Below, piece after piece: positions 51,047 through 60,917 of a DNA stretch of 64,000 bases. The first letter of the stretch is position 1; each line of letters opens with the position of its first letter. The notes below the pieces were generated by a model. That model was not told the DNA's origin. It saw only the letters and a program-made list of their open reading frames with translations, and made no database searches. The stretch is taken from assembly GCF_965283645.1 (NCBI RefSeq), contig NZ_CBDIPG010000001.1, positions 3,658,001 to 3,722,000 on the forward strand, written 5' to 3'. The stretch comes from Kordia sp965283645 (GTDB lineage: Bacteria; Bacteroidota; Bacteroidia; Flavobacteriales; Flavobacteriaceae). The translations under genes and the position numbers were made by a program.

Positions 51047-52003
51047 TTATTTTTTGCTATTAAAAATTGGTAAATAAAGAAATGACAATCCACCTAAAAC
51101 TATGACCATTAGGGTTTGTGAAGCCCACATGATCCAACCAAAAGCTTCACTTGGTGTATCAGGAATGTTGAATAATGAAAACGCTGCCGCAATAGCTAAC
51201 GGATATGCGCCAATTCCGCCATTGGTAACCGCAATACTGAAGCTTCCGGCAATAAAGGCAATAACAATAGCGCCAATAGGGACATTTCCTTGCAATTCTT
51301 CTACGGACAGCATTGTTACGTAAAACATAAAAATATACATTGTCCAAATGAAGATGGTATGAAAAATAAACGCCCATTTGTGCTTCATTTTTAGAATGCT
51401 AGTAGCACCTTCATACACGCCAATGATAAAGTTTTTTATTTTTAATGCGATTCCTTTTTTGGCTCTTTTAATAAATATAATAAGCATAATTCCGCCAACA
51501 ATCATGGCAGAAAGTAATAAGATTATTTTTGTGAGATCGAACTTTTTCATGAGCAAGTCCCAAATGAAATCAAACTGCATAAAAAGTGTTGCAGTGATTA
51601 CAAAAAGCATTACAATTAAATCAGCAACACGTTCGGCAACAATAGTTCCGAAGCCTTTTTCAAAAGGAACATTTTCGTAGTTTGTAAGTGTTAGTGCGCG
51701 CAAAGCTTCTCCTGATCTTGGAATTCCTAAGTTTGCTAAGTAGGCAATAAAAACGGCCATTATGCTATTCGGATATTTGGGTTTGTAGCCCATAGGTTCT
51801 AACATGTAACGCCAACGATATGCGCGTGATAAGTGACTTAGTATTCCACAAAAAACACCAAGAGCAACCCAAGTATAATCTGCTTTTTCAAAATGATCGA
51901 TGAGTTCGTCAAGCGGCGTTTTTGATAGTGAGTACCAAACTAAAAAAACTCCCAAAAAAATTGGAAGTAGTATTTTTACTGTTTTTGATACTGTTTTTTT
52001 CAA
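51047..52003 (-). CDS. Flippase-like integral membrane protein (LPG synthase TM-region family)
   Basis: A 318-residue protein with about eight membrane helices, matching the UPF0104/lysylphosphatidylglycerol-synthase TM domain family: LSRAYRWRYMLEPMGY, FIAYLANLGIPRSGEALRAL, and ITNGGIGAYPLAIAAAF. Family members move lipids or are the flippase part of MprF; the C-terminal synthase domain is absent here. It begins immediately after panD ends (no gap), so it is translated with the pantothenate genes, although no metabolic link is known to me. Confidence 0.85.
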   Translation of the reverse strand: MKKTVSKTVKILLPIFLGVFLVWYSLSKTPLDELIDHFEKADYTWVALGVFCGILSHLSRAYRWRYMLEPMGYKPKYPNSIMAVFIAYLANLGIPRSGEALRALTLTNYENVPFEKGFGTIVAERVADLIVMLFVITATLFMQFDFIWDLLMKKFDLTKIILLLSAMIVGGIMLIIFIKRAKKGIALKIKNFIIGVYEGATSILKMKHKWAFIFHTIFIWTMYIFMFYVTMLSVEELQGNVPIGAIVIAFIAGSFSIAVTNGGIGAYPLAIAAAFSLFNIPDTPSEAFGWIMWASQTLMVIVLGGLSFLYLPIFNSKK

Positions 52004-52354
52004 TTATGTGAGTGTGTTGTCAGCTTCATTAGGGAAAACCAATGCGGGTTTAAATTGTTTGGCTTCTTCAATATGCATCATGGCATATGTGATAAGAATA
52101 AGTACGTCACCTTTGGCAACTTTTCTTGCGGCGGCACCATTTAAGGTAATTTCTCCGCTTCCTCTTGGTCCTGGAATTGCGTATGTTTCAAGTCGTTCGC
52201 CATTGTTATTATTTACAATTTGAACCTTTTCTCCTTGAATAATATTAGCGGCATCCATAAGGTCTTCATCAATGGTAATACTTCCAATGTAATTTAAATC
52301 GGCTCCTGTTACTTTTACTCTGTGTATTTTAGATTTTACTACGTGTACTTGCAT
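52004..52354 (-). CDS. panD: Aspartate 1-decarboxylase proenzyme
   Basis: Makes beta-alanine for pantothenate. The 116-residue proenzyme is cut between Gly and Ser in NYIGSITID, generating the pyruvoyl cofactor on the new Ser N-terminus; the motif matches the E. coli site. Other conserved parts are YAIPGPRGSGEITLNGAAAR and VLILITYA. It follows panC after 27 bp. Confidence 0.96.
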   Translation of the reverse strand: MQVHVVKSKIHRVKVTGADLNYIGSITIDEDLMDAANIIQGEKVQIVNNNNGERLETYAIPGPRGSGEITLNGAAARKVAKGDVLILITYAMMHIEEAKQFKPALVFPNEADNTLT

Positions 52355-52381
52355 GGGGCAAAGTTAGTGTTTTTAATGTTT

Positions 52382-53230
52382 TTAATTCAATGCAATGTTA
52401 TCTATTAAGCGAATGTTTTCAATAAAAGCGGCAATGAATATGCGATACGTTTCGTTTTTGGATTTTCGTTGTACAGTTTTTAAATTTTTGATATTTGCAA
52501 TTTCAACATATTCCAAGGTTAATAACGGATGTTTTTCAAATTGTTTATGAACCCATTCTTTTACTTTGCTTGCACTTTTTGTGCCAAACTTTTCTTTTGC
52601 TTCTAAAAGTGTTTTGTAGATAAAAGCACTTTCCGTTTTAGCTTTGTTTGATAAGCGTTGATTTCGAGAACTCATAGCTAAACCTGATGCTTCTCTAAAA
52701 ATTTCGCAACCAATAACATTGACAGGCAATTTGTATTTGGAAGCTAATTTTTTGACAATCATTAATTGCTGAAAATCTTTTTCTCCAAAATACGCATTGT
52801 CAGGTGTTACGATTTCAAAAAAGCGTTTTACAATTGTTCCAACTCCGTCAAAATGCCCTGTTCTAAATTTCCCTTCCATTTCAAATTCGAGTCCGTCAAA
52901 ACTAAATTTTTCCGAATTTACATCAGAATTATAGATATCTTCCACACTTGGAGCATATACAAACACATTATTTCCTAAAGTTTTTAAAAGTTCAACATCG
53001 GCGTTTAATGTTCGCGGATATTTTTGTAAATCGCTACTGTTGTCAAACTGAGTTGGATTTACAAATATACTTACGAAAACGACGTCATTGTCAGTCATAG
53101 CATTCGATACGAGCGATAAGTGTCCTTCGTGAAGTGCGCCCATTGTGGGAACAAAACCAATTTTTTTTCCTTCAGACTTTAGTCCTTCAATAAATGGTTT
53201 TAAGGTATTTTGAGTGTAGTATATAGTCAT
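52382..53230 (-). CDS. panC: Pantoate-beta-alanine ligase
   Basis: Joins pantoate and beta-alanine in an ATP-dependent reaction to make pantothenate. The 282 residues have the adenylation-type signatures TMGALHEGHLSLV (HIGH-like), VSIFVNPTQFD, YFGEKDFQQL and MSSRNQRLS (KMSKS-like). It is the first gene of a panC-panD unit, so beta-alanine supply and use are co-expressed. Confidence 0.96.
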   Translation of the reverse strand: MTIYYTQNTLKPFIEGLKSEGKKIGFVPTMGALHEGHLSLVSNAMTDNDVVFVSIFVNPTQFDNSSDLQKYPRTLNADVELLKTLGNNVFVYAPSVEDIYNSDVNSEKFSFDGLEFEMEGKFRTGHFDGVGTIVKRFFEIVTPDNAYFGEKDFQQLMIVKKLASKYKLPVNVIGCEIFREASGLAMSSRNQRLSNKAKTESAFIYKTLLEAKEKFGTKSASKVKEWVHKQFEKHPLLTLEYVEIANIKNLKTVQRKSKNETYRIFIAAFIENIRLIDNIALN

Positions 53231-53252
53231 TTTACAAAAAATTAACAGCTTG

Positions 53253-53260
53253 CAAATTTA
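53253..53260 (-). promoter_or_regulatory. Candidate -7 box of panC
   Basis: On the minus strand TAAATTTG, fitting TAnnTTTG, 22 bp before the panC start codon. No clear -33 element. Confidence 0.45.
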
Positions 53261-53290
53261 ATATATTACTGTTAATCTGCATAATTTTTG

Positions 53291-53298
53291 TAATTTTG
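53291..53298 (+). promoter_or_regulatory. Candidate -7 box of the GT5-like gene
   Basis: TAATTTTG, fitting TAnnTTTG, 37 bp before the ATG at 53336, facing the panC box in a 105-bp divergent promoter region. Confidence 0.45.
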
Positions 53299-53335
53299 CA
53301 TGTTTTACGCTTAATTATAAAAGGAAAAGGATTTT

Positions 53336-54151
53336 ATGAATAATAAAAGAGTCTTATACGTTTCATCTGAGGTAGTACCATATTTGCCAGAAACAGAAAT
53401 TTCGTCAATGTCGTTTGAAGCACCAAAAATGGTAAACAGTAAAGGTGGGCAAATTAGGATATTTATGCCACGATTTGGGAATATCAATGAAAGAAGACAT
53501 CAATTACATGAAGTGATTCGCTTATCAGGGATGAACTTAGTAATTAATGACATGGATATGCCACTAATTATAAAAGTAGCTTCTATTCCAAAAGAGAGAA
53601 TTCAGGTTTACTTTATTGATAACGAAGAATACTTCAAGCGTAAAGCTACATTTACAGATGAAGAAGGGAACTTATTTCCAGATAATGATGAACGCGCCAT
53701 TTTCTTTGCAAAAGGTGTTATTGAAACTGTAAAAAAATTAAATTGGGCACCAGATATTATCCACGTTCATGGTTGGATGGCTTCTTTATTGCCTTTATAT
53801 TTAAGAAAATATTATAAAGATGAACCGTTGTTTACAGATAGTAAAATTGTAACTTCGGTCTATAAACAAGAATTTGATGGAACTTTAGATAAAGAAATGC
53901 TAAACAAAATCAAGTTTGATAATATCGGTGATGGTAATGTGGAAATATTAGCTGAACCAAACTACTCTAACCTTCTTAAAGTTGCTGTGGATCATTCGGA
54001 TGCCGTGGTAATTGCATCTGAGGAAATTCCTGCTGATGTTCAAGAATATCTCACAGGTCTTGAAAAGCCAGTTCTTGAATATAAAAACAGTGAAGAATTT
54101 GCCGATGCATACACAGATTTTTACAATACAAAAGTTTTAAATTTAGGTTAA
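53336..54151 (+). CDS. Glycogen/starch synthase N-terminal domain-like protein, stand-alone
   Basis: A 271-residue protein equal to the N-terminal Rossmann domain of GT5 glycogen synthases: VLYVSSEVVPYL at the start, RIFMPRFGNINERRH, FFAKGVIETVKKLNWAPDIIHVHGWMASLLPLYLR. It has no C-terminal GT-B domain. The ADP-glucose-binding KxGG motif, expected right after the first strand, is replaced by PETEISSMS. It is therefore unlikely to be a glycogen synthase by itself. Proteins of this length are common in flavobacteria and often annotated as glycogen synthase. It precedes the DUF4270 gene by 12 bp. Confidence 0.85.
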   Translation: MNNKRVLYVSSEVVPYLPETEISSMSFEAPKMVNSKGGQIRIFMPRFGNINERRHQLHEVIRLSGMNLVINDMDMPLIIKVASIPKERIQVYFIDNEEYFKRKATFTDEEGNLFPDNDERAIFFAKGVIETVKKLNWAPDIIHVHGWMASLLPLYLRKYYKDEPLFTDSKIVTSVYKQEFDGTLDKEMLNKIKFDNIGDGNVEILAEPNYSNLLKVAVDHSDAVVIASEEIPADVQEYLTGLEKPVLEYKNSEEFADAYTDFYNTKVLNLG

Positions 54152-54163
54152 TTAAATTACACT

Positions 54164-55780
54164 ATGAACAAATTGAAGAAGACACTCACAGGTGCCTCAG
54201 TAGTATTATTAATACTCGTAGGCTTTATTGCGTGTGACGATGAATTTAGTACAGTTGGAGGCGAGATTATTGAAAACAACAACTTTTCTACAAATCTTTT
54301 TGACGAAACAATTTTAACGGTTTCCAACAGACGTATAGCGCCAGTACAAACAAACGGTATGCCTACCTATCAATTAGGTAAAAATACAAATGATATTTAT
54401 GGCGATGTAATGGCAAGTCTTACACTACAAGCAAATTTAATCACAGGAAATGAAAATCCTGAATTTGGAGAACTATCTCAGGAAGAAGAAGATGAAGATG
54501 CTACTGATTTAGATGAAGATGAACAAGTAACAAAAGTATACTTAAATATTCCATACTATAGTACAAGTACCATAGAAAGCGACGGAACTATTACAACGGC
54601 CGTTGATTCTATTTATGGAAATAGAGATGAAGCTTTTACTTTTACAGTAAAAGAATTCACATACTTTTTGAGAACTGTAGATGAAAATGGAGATTTGCAA
54701 GCGTATTACTCAGATGAAGACTTTTCAAGTTTTACTGGACAAACATTATTTCAAGATGATATTATCATTAATGAAGATGAAATTGAGGTTACTGAAATAG
54801 ATAATGATACAGGCGAAGAAGTAGTTGTTGAAACATTATCACCAAGAATAAGAGTTGAACTTGATACACAGTTTTTCCAAGAAAGAATTATTAATAATGA
54901 AGGAAGTATAAAACTTTCTAACAATAACATATTTAGAGCAGAAGATTTATTTAGAGGATTGCAACTTACTATAGGGCAAGATTCAGACTTATTAATGATG
55001 CTCGATTTTCAAAATGCAAACATTGTTATTGAATATCAATATTGGAAGCTTGAAACACAAGGAAATGACGATCCGGATGATGATGATGTAATACTTCAAA
55101 CAAGTTCTTATGCATTAGGATTATCTTCAGGAAATATCATTAACACTTTTACGCAACTAGAGCCGTTTCCAGATGTGGAAGCGTCAAACGACAATATATT
55201 TTTAAAAGGTGGACAAGGTTCAATGGCTGTTATAAATCTTTTTGGAGCCGATACAGACAACAATGGAATTGCTGATCAATTAGAAGAAATTAGAGAAGAA
55301 AACTGGATCATCAATGATGCAAATTTGGTGTTTTATATAAATGAAAATGAGCAAGGTGATGAACAAGATCCGCAACGAGTTTATTTATACAATATGGATG
55401 ATAATATTCCATTGCGAGATTATAGCGTAGATGAAACGGTAAATGCAGTATCTCCAGGACTTTCTAAGGTTATACACGGAGGAATTTTAGAACGTGATGA
55501 TGATGGTGATGGCGTTCAATACAAAATCAGAATTACAGAACATATCAATAACTTAATCAGAAACGACTCTACCAATGTAACACTTGGATTGGTTTCTTCT
55601 TCTGACATTCGTGTCATTACAAATGGACGTGAAAATACTGGAAGTTCTGAACAAGAATTTGTCCCAACAGTATCAAACATGAATCCATTCGGAACGGTGT
55701 TATATGGAAATACAGCTGCTTCACCAGCAGATAAACGATTAAGTTTAGAAATATTTTATTCAATCCCAGAAACCAATTAA
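54164..55780 (+). CDS. DUF4270 lipoprotein
   Basis: A 538-residue lipoprotein: the signal peptide ends in LVGFIAC with Cys24 as lipidation site, followed by acidic DDEFSTVGGEII. The opening GGEIIENNNFSTNLFDETIL and the repeated beta-rich segments are typical of the Bacteroidota DUF4270 family, whose function is unknown. A very acidic stretch (about 106-121) lies in the first third. It lies between the GT5-like gene and glmS, with short gaps (12 and 23 bp). Confidence 0.87.
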   Translation: MNKLKKTLTGASVVLLILVGFIACDDEFSTVGGEIIENNNFSTNLFDETILTVSNRRIAPVQTNGMPTYQLGKNTNDIYGDVMASLTLQANLITGNENPEFGELSQEEEDEDATDLDEDEQVTKVYLNIPYYSTSTIESDGTITTAVDSIYGNRDEAFTFTVKEFTYFLRTVDENGDLQAYYSDEDFSSFTGQTLFQDDIIINEDEIEVTEIDNDTGEEVVVETLSPRIRVELDTQFFQERIINNEGSIKLSNNNIFRAEDLFRGLQLTIGQDSDLLMMLDFQNANIVIEYQYWKLETQGNDDPDDDDVILQTSSYALGLSSGNIINTFTQLEPFPDVEASNDNIFLKGGQGSMAVINLFGADTDNNGIADQLEEIREENWIINDANLVFYINENEQGDEQDPQRVYLYNMDDNIPLRDYSVDETVNAVSPGLSKVIHGGILERDDDGDGVQYKIRITEHINNLIRNDSTNVTLGLVSSSDIRVITNGRENTGSSEQEFVPTVSNMNPFGTVLYGNTAASPADKRLSLEIFYSIPETN

Positions 55781-55803
55781 ATATCAATAAGTAAGAAAAA
55801 ATT

Positions 55804-57651
55804 ATGTGCGGAATTGTAGGTTATATAGGTCATAGAGAAGCGTATCCTGTAGTGTTGAAAGGATTAAAAAGACTTGAATACAGAGGATATGATAGTGCAG
55901 GTGTTGCTATTTACGATGGTAAAAATATTAAACTATCCAAAACAAAAGGAAAAGTAGCTGATTTAGAAACTCGTGTACAAGAAGAGATTTCTAATGAAGG
56001 TACATTAGCTATTGGACATACACGTTGGGCAACTCACGGAGAACCTAATGATGTAAACTCACATCCACACTATTCTAACTCAGGTGAATTGGTAATTATT
56101 CACAATGGAATCATTGAAAACTATGAGCCATTAAAGCAAGAGTTAATAAATAGAGGGTATACATTTCACTCAGATACTGACACTGAAGTATTAGTGAATT
56201 TAATTGAAGATGTAAAAAAGAACGAAAATGTAAAACTTGGTAAGGCAGTTCAAGTTGCTTTAAATCAAGTAGTTGGAGCGTATGCAATTGCTGTATTTGA
56301 CAAGAAAAAGCCAGACGAAATTGTAGTAGCACGTTTAGGGAGTCCGTTAGTAATTGGAGTTGGAAAAGACGAATTCTTCATTGCTTCTGATGCGTCTCCA
56401 TTTATAGAATACACAAACAATGCTATTTATCTTGAAGATGAGGAAATGGCAATTGTACGAAGAGGTAAAAAAGTAAAAGTGCGTAAAATTAAAGATGATT
56501 CTTTAGTTGATCCGTACGTACAAGAATTACAATTAAACTTAGAGCAAATTGAAAAAGGTGGTTACGATCACTTTATGCTAAAAGAAATATACGAGCAGCC
56601 AAGAGCAATCTTGGATACGTTTAGAGGAAGAATGTTAGCAAATGACGGCATCATTCGTATGGCTGGAGTTGATGACAACATTGAAAAATTCTTAAACGCA
56701 AACAGAATACTAATCGTTGCTTGTGGAACATCATGGCATGCAGGATTAGTAGCTGAATATGTATTTGAAAACCTAACAAGAATTCCTGTTGAGGTTGAAT
56801 ATGCTTCTGAATTTAGATACAGAAACCCAGTAATTACTGAAAATGATGTTGTAATTGCAATTTCTCAATCTGGAGAAACGGCAGATACAATGGCGGCTAT
56901 AAAGCTTGCAAAAAGTAAAGGAGCCTTTGTATTTGGAGTATGTAACGTAGTTGGATCGTCAATTTCAAGAGAAACACATGCTGGTGCATACACACACGCT
57001 GGTCCAGAAATTGGAGTTGCTTCTACAAAAGCTTTCACAACACAAATTACAGTATTAACGTTAATCGCATTAAAACTAGCGCAGAAAAAAGGAACGATTT
57101 CTACATCAGAATTTCATCAGTATTTATCTGAAATGGACGCAATTCCTGCAAAAGTTGAAAAAACATTAACATCAGATAGCCATGTAAAAACGATTGCAAA
57201 CATCTATAAAGATGCTACAAACTTCCTTTACTTGGGAAGAGGATACAACTTCCCTGTAGCGCTAGAAGGTGCATTAAAACTAAAGGAAATTTCATATATC
57301 CATGCAGAAGGATATCCAGCGGCAGAAATGAAGCACGGACCTATTGCATTAATTGATGAGCAAATGCCGGTAGTTGTTATTGCAACACGTAAAGGTCACT
57401 ATGACAAGGTGGTAAGTAACATTCAAGAAATCAAATCTAGAAAAGGAAAAATTATTGCTGTAGTAATGCAAGGCGATAAATCAATAAAGAAAATAGCGGA
57501 TTACGTTATTGAAATTCCTGAAACACTAGAATTGCTAACGCCTTTATTAACAACAATTCCGCTACAATTATTGTCGTATTATATTGCAGTTATGCGTGAG
57601 TGTAATGTAGACCAACCAAGAAACTTGGCAAAATCAGTTACAGTAGAATAA
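55804..57651 (+). CDS. glmS: Glutamine-fructose-6-phosphate aminotransferase (isomerising)
   Basis: Makes glucosamine-6-phosphate for peptidoglycan and amino sugars. Cys2 in MCGIVGYIGHR is the glutaminase nucleophile; GHTRWATHG and HNGIIENY complete that half. Two SIS domains follow (ACGTSWHAG with SQSGETADTMAA, then YLGRGYNFPVALEGALKLKE). The C-terminal DQPRNLAKSVTVE is the invariant end of the family. At 615 residues the length is standard. Confidence 0.97.
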   Translation: MCGIVGYIGHREAYPVVLKGLKRLEYRGYDSAGVAIYDGKNIKLSKTKGKVADLETRVQEEISNEGTLAIGHTRWATHGEPNDVNSHPHYSNSGELVIIHNGIIENYEPLKQELINRGYTFHSDTDTEVLVNLIEDVKKNENVKLGKAVQVALNQVVGAYAIAVFDKKKPDEIVVARLGSPLVIGVGKDEFFIASDASPFIEYTNNAIYLEDEEMAIVRRGKKVKVRKIKDDSLVDPYVQELQLNLEQIEKGGYDHFMLKEIYEQPRAILDTFRGRMLANDGIIRMAGVDDNIEKFLNANRILIVACGTSWHAGLVAEYVFENLTRIPVEVEYASEFRYRNPVITENDVVIAISQSGETADTMAAIKLAKSKGAFVFGVCNVVGSSISRETHAGAYTHAGPEIGVASTKAFTTQITVLTLIALKLAQKKGTISTSEFHQYLSEMDAIPAKVEKTLTSDSHVKTIANIYKDATNFLYLGRGYNFPVALEGALKLKEISYIHAEGYPAAEMKHGPIALIDEQMPVVVIATRKGHYDKVVSNIQEIKSRKGKIIAVVMQGDKSIKKIADYVIEIPETLELLTPLLTTIPLQLLSYYIAVMRECNVDQPRNLAKSVTVE

Positions 57652-57731
57652 GTTTAAAATAATAACACTTTTTTTACAGATATCTCAAAAAAGTGTATAT
57701 TGTTCTCATAATAACTAAACCAAAAAGACTT

Positions 57732-60575
57732 ATGAGAACCTTTTTATCAATCTTAGCTATGTTGGTTTGTGTGGGTATGTTCGCACAAACCAGCGTCAGC
57801 GGAAAAGTTGTTGATAGCGGTAACCTTCCTATTCCTGGCGTAAATGTTGTCGTAGTAGGAACTTCCACAGGAACAGTTACTGACTTCGATGGTAATTTTA
57901 AATTAAGCGTAAACCAACCATTGCCTTTCAAAATTAAAGCAAGTAGTGTTGGGTTTGATACCGCTACAGTAGAAATTACAAAAAACAATCAAGAAGTAAC
58001 AATTGTTCTTCAAGAAGGAACCGAATTAGACGAAATCGTTTTATCAGCCTCTAGAACACCAGAAAGAATACGGGAATCTCCTGTAACAGTAGAAAGAATG
58101 GACGCAAGAGCCATTAAAAACTCTTCTTCTCCAAGTTATTATGATGCCTTAGAAAACTTAAAAGGTGTAGATGTTAATACAAACAGTTTAACGTTCAAAT
58201 CTGTAAACACTAGAGGTTTTGCTACATTTGCTAATACTCGATTTATGCAATTAGTAGACGGAATGGACAATTCTTCTCCTGCCTTAAACTTTGCTTTAGG
58301 AAACTTATTAGGAATGTCTGAGCTAGATGTGCAAACAGTAGAATTACTTCCAGGAGCTTCTTCTGCGTTATACGGAGCAAATGCCTTCAACGGAATAATG
58401 TTCATGCGTAGTAAAGATCCATACGAAAAACAAGGACTTAGTTTCTATGCAAAAACAGGAATGACTTCTTCGGAAAATGCAGGTGATAATAATTTTATTG
58501 ATTTTGGAATAAGAGGTGCATATGCATTTAGTGATAAATTAGCTATAAAAGCATCGTTCTCATTCTTAAATGGTACAGAGTGGTTTGCAACAGATTATAC
58601 CAACTATGATGCCGCTACAGGTGATGCCATTGCAGGAAACAGACAAACAGACCCAAACTTTAACGGATTAAATATCTATGGAGATGAGGTTTCTACAACA
58701 CTAAATTTTGATTCATTATCTGGTGCACCAGCAGGAACTTTTGGGTTGTCTGACGTATCAAGAACAGGATACGAAGAACGTGATTTAATGGATTATGATG
58801 CAGAGAGTGTAAAAATGGATTTAGCATTGCACTACAAACCTTTTGCTGATGACTTCACAATTATATGGAATTCTAAAGTTGGTAGAGGAAACACAATCTA
58901 CCAAGGAGCAAACAGATACTCTATCAAGGATTTCTTTATGCAACAACACAAATTAGAAATTCGTAATAATAACTTCTTTATAAGAGGTTATGTAACTGCC
59001 GAAAAAGCTGGAAACTCATATGATACACGTTTTGCGGCAATCAATGTAAACAGACGATGGAAATCAGATCAACAATGGTTTACAGAATATGCTACAGGAT
59101 ATTTAGGAGCTATCACAGGAGCAATTCCAGGGGTAACACCAGGAAACCCTGATGCTGCACATGCGTTTGCAAGAGGATTAGCAGATACAGGTCGTTTTGA
59201 GCCAGGCACACCAGAATTCCGCGCAGCATTAAATGGAGTAACGGCTGACGGAGATTTACTCACAGGAGCTAAATTTATTGACAACACAAAACTATATCAT
59301 TCAGATATAAACTATAACTTTTCACACTTAATTGACTTTGCTGACATTCAAGTTGGTGGATCATACCGTGAATATGTATTAAACTCTGAAGGAACCATCT
59401 TTACAGATTATGACGGACCAATTAGATATGACGAATATGGTGCATATGTACAAGTTCAGAAAAAATTTATGGAAGATAAAATGAAATTCACAGGATCTAT
59501 TCGTTATGACAAAGCACAAAACTTTGACGGAAACGTTTCTCCAAGATTATCGTTAGTATTCTCTCCAGATGAAGCTAAAAAGCACAACTTTAGAGCGTCT
59601 TTCCAAACAGGTTTCCGTAATCCAACAACACAAGATCAATACATTGGTTTAGATGTTGGAAACGCAATCTTAGTAGGTTCGGCTCCTGATAACTTAGATC
59701 GTTACACAACACGACCAATTACAAATAACTTCCCAGCAGGATTAGAAGCATTCGGATTGGACAGAACCGTTACACTTTCAGGAAATGATGCATACAACAA
59801 TTCATTCACACTAGCATCTTTTCAAGCGTTTGGAGCAAGTGCCGCGGCAGGAGCGCCAAATCCAGCATTACTACAACAAGCAAATGTGCAATTTGTAAAG
59901 CCAGAACAAGTATCTGCTTTTGAAGTTGGATACCGTGGAATTGTACTTGATAACATTGCAATAGATGTAAGTGCATACTACAACGCATACAAAGATTTCA
60001 TTGCGAACAGAACAGTAATTGTTCCTAACTACGGTAATGTAAACTTATCTGATGTTACTGATTTAACGCCAGTAGGTGGAGCACCAACGCCAAATGCACT
60101 AATTGCGGCAGGTAATGGTGACTTTACGCCTTTCCAGTTATATTCTAACTCAAATGCAGACATCAATTCGTATGGTGTTGCAATTGGTGCAAATACGAAA
60201 GTATTTGGCGATTATGATTTTGGTGTAAACTATACGTATGCAAAACTTGATTTTGATCAGGCAAGCGATCCAGATTTTGAAACAAACTTCAACACGCCAG
60301 AGCATAAAGTAAAAGCGTCTTTTGGAAACAGAAATCTTTTCAAAAACTTCGGATTCAACATCAACTGGAGATGGAATGATGCTTTCTTATGGGAATCAAC
60401 ATTTGCTGACGGAACAGTATCAGCACGTTCATTAGTTGATTTTCAAATTAACTATCGTTACAAAAAGTCAACGTTCAAATTAGGAGCGGCAAACATTTTA
60501 GGGCACGAATACGTAAGTGCGCCAGGAGTTGGAACCATAGGTTCTCAATACTTCATCTCTTGGGTAATTAACTAA
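57732..60575 (+). CDS. TonB-dependent outer-membrane receptor
   Basis: The ATG at 57732 gives 947 residues with a signal peptide (MRTFLSILAMLVCVGMFAQ). A CarboxypepD_reg-like domain follows (SGKVVDSGNLPIPGVNVVVV), then a TonB-box-like DEIVLSASRTPERI and the plug domain (VNTRGFATFANTRFMQLVDG, VELLPGASSALYGANAFNG). A long beta-barrel ends in an aromatic strand at the C-terminus (SQYFISWVIN). No SusD partner is next to it, so this is a stand-alone receptor; the ligand is unknown. It lies 80 bp after glmS and has its own terminator. Confidence 0.93.
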   Translation: MRTFLSILAMLVCVGMFAQTSVSGKVVDSGNLPIPGVNVVVVGTSTGTVTDFDGNFKLSVNQPLPFKIKASSVGFDTATVEITKNNQEVTIVLQEGTELDEIVLSASRTPERIRESPVTVERMDARAIKNSSSPSYYDALENLKGVDVNTNSLTFKSVNTRGFATFANTRFMQLVDGMDNSSPALNFALGNLLGMSELDVQTVELLPGASSALYGANAFNGIMFMRSKDPYEKQGLSFYAKTGMTSSENAGDNNFIDFGIRGAYAFSDKLAIKASFSFLNGTEWFATDYTNYDAATGDAIAGNRQTDPNFNGLNIYGDEVSTTLNFDSLSGAPAGTFGLSDVSRTGYEERDLMDYDAESVKMDLALHYKPFADDFTIIWNSKVGRGNTIYQGANRYSIKDFFMQQHKLEIRNNNFFIRGYVTAEKAGNSYDTRFAAINVNRRWKSDQQWFTEYATGYLGAITGAIPGVTPGNPDAAHAFARGLADTGRFEPGTPEFRAALNGVTADGDLLTGAKFIDNTKLYHSDINYNFSHLIDFADIQVGGSYREYVLNSEGTIFTDYDGPIRYDEYGAYVQVQKKFMEDKMKFTGSIRYDKAQNFDGNVSPRLSLVFSPDEAKKHNFRASFQTGFRNPTTQDQYIGLDVGNAILVGSAPDNLDRYTTRPITNNFPAGLEAFGLDRTVTLSGNDAYNNSFTLASFQAFGASAAAGAPNPALLQQANVQFVKPEQVSAFEVGYRGIVLDNIAIDVSAYYNAYKDFIANRTVIVPNYGNVNLSDVTDLTPVGGAPTPNALIAAGNGDFTPFQLYSNSNADINSYGVAIGANTKVFGDYDFGVNYTYAKLDFDQASDPDFETNFNTPEHKVKASFGNRNLFKNFGFNINWRWNDAFLWESTFADGTVSARSLVDFQINYRYKKSTFKLGAANILGHEYVSAPGVGTIGSQYFISWVIN

Positions 60576-60597
60576 ATAAAACATACTTTATAAAATG

Positions 60598-60631
60598 AAA
60601 ATAGGCTACCAATTTGGTAGCCTATTTTTTT
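60598..60631. terminator. Bidirectional terminator after the TonB receptor gene
   Basis: ATAGGCTACC (60601-60610) pairs with GGTAGCCTAT (60616-60625), loop AATTT, with flanking A and T runs. It can also end the peptide genes on the minus strand. Confidence 0.9.
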
Positions 60632-60665
60632 ATATATAAAACAAATTGAGATTTATTCTATGGTA

Positions 60666-60851
60666 TTAATTTCCTCCACCACACAAACATATAGTGATGA
60701 ACGATTCTCTTACGAAACAATGTGGTTTTACAATTGCAGAAGGACACACAAAAATATTTGTAATATCTGTTCCTCCAACTAATTCATTATTGTCTAAGTT
60801 TGAGATTGCTTTCTTGTTTAAATTTAATGATTTAAGATTTCTTTTTTTCAT
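60666..60851 (-). CDS. Cys-containing RiPP-type precursor peptide 11
   Basis: A 61-residue peptide from ATG 60851 (the frame is open upstream but the conserved leader begins here). The leader MKKRNLKSLNLNKKAISNLD has LNLNKKAI (LxLxKxxI) and ends at LVGG. The core begins TDITNIFVCPSAIVKP and has four Cys, ending CLCGGGN. It is a tandem duplicate of the next gene: the leaders are nearly identical and the first half of the core is shared, while the C-terminal 18 residues differ. Confidence 0.77.
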   Translation of the reverse strand: MKKRNLKSLNLNKKAISNLDNNELVGGTDITNIFVCPSAIVKPHCFVRESFITICLCGGGN

Positions 60852-60917
60852 AATATAAAATTGTAAGGTTAACTTTAAAAGTGAACTGAAATTGTCCACT
60901 CGTGTAAATGTTTATTA

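Noticed and set aside
57665..57696. Hairpin ACACTTTTTT/AAAAAAGTGT after glmS as terminator
   Set aside because: The stem is almost all A-T with a 12-nt loop and no T-run follows, so I could not support it as a terminator.
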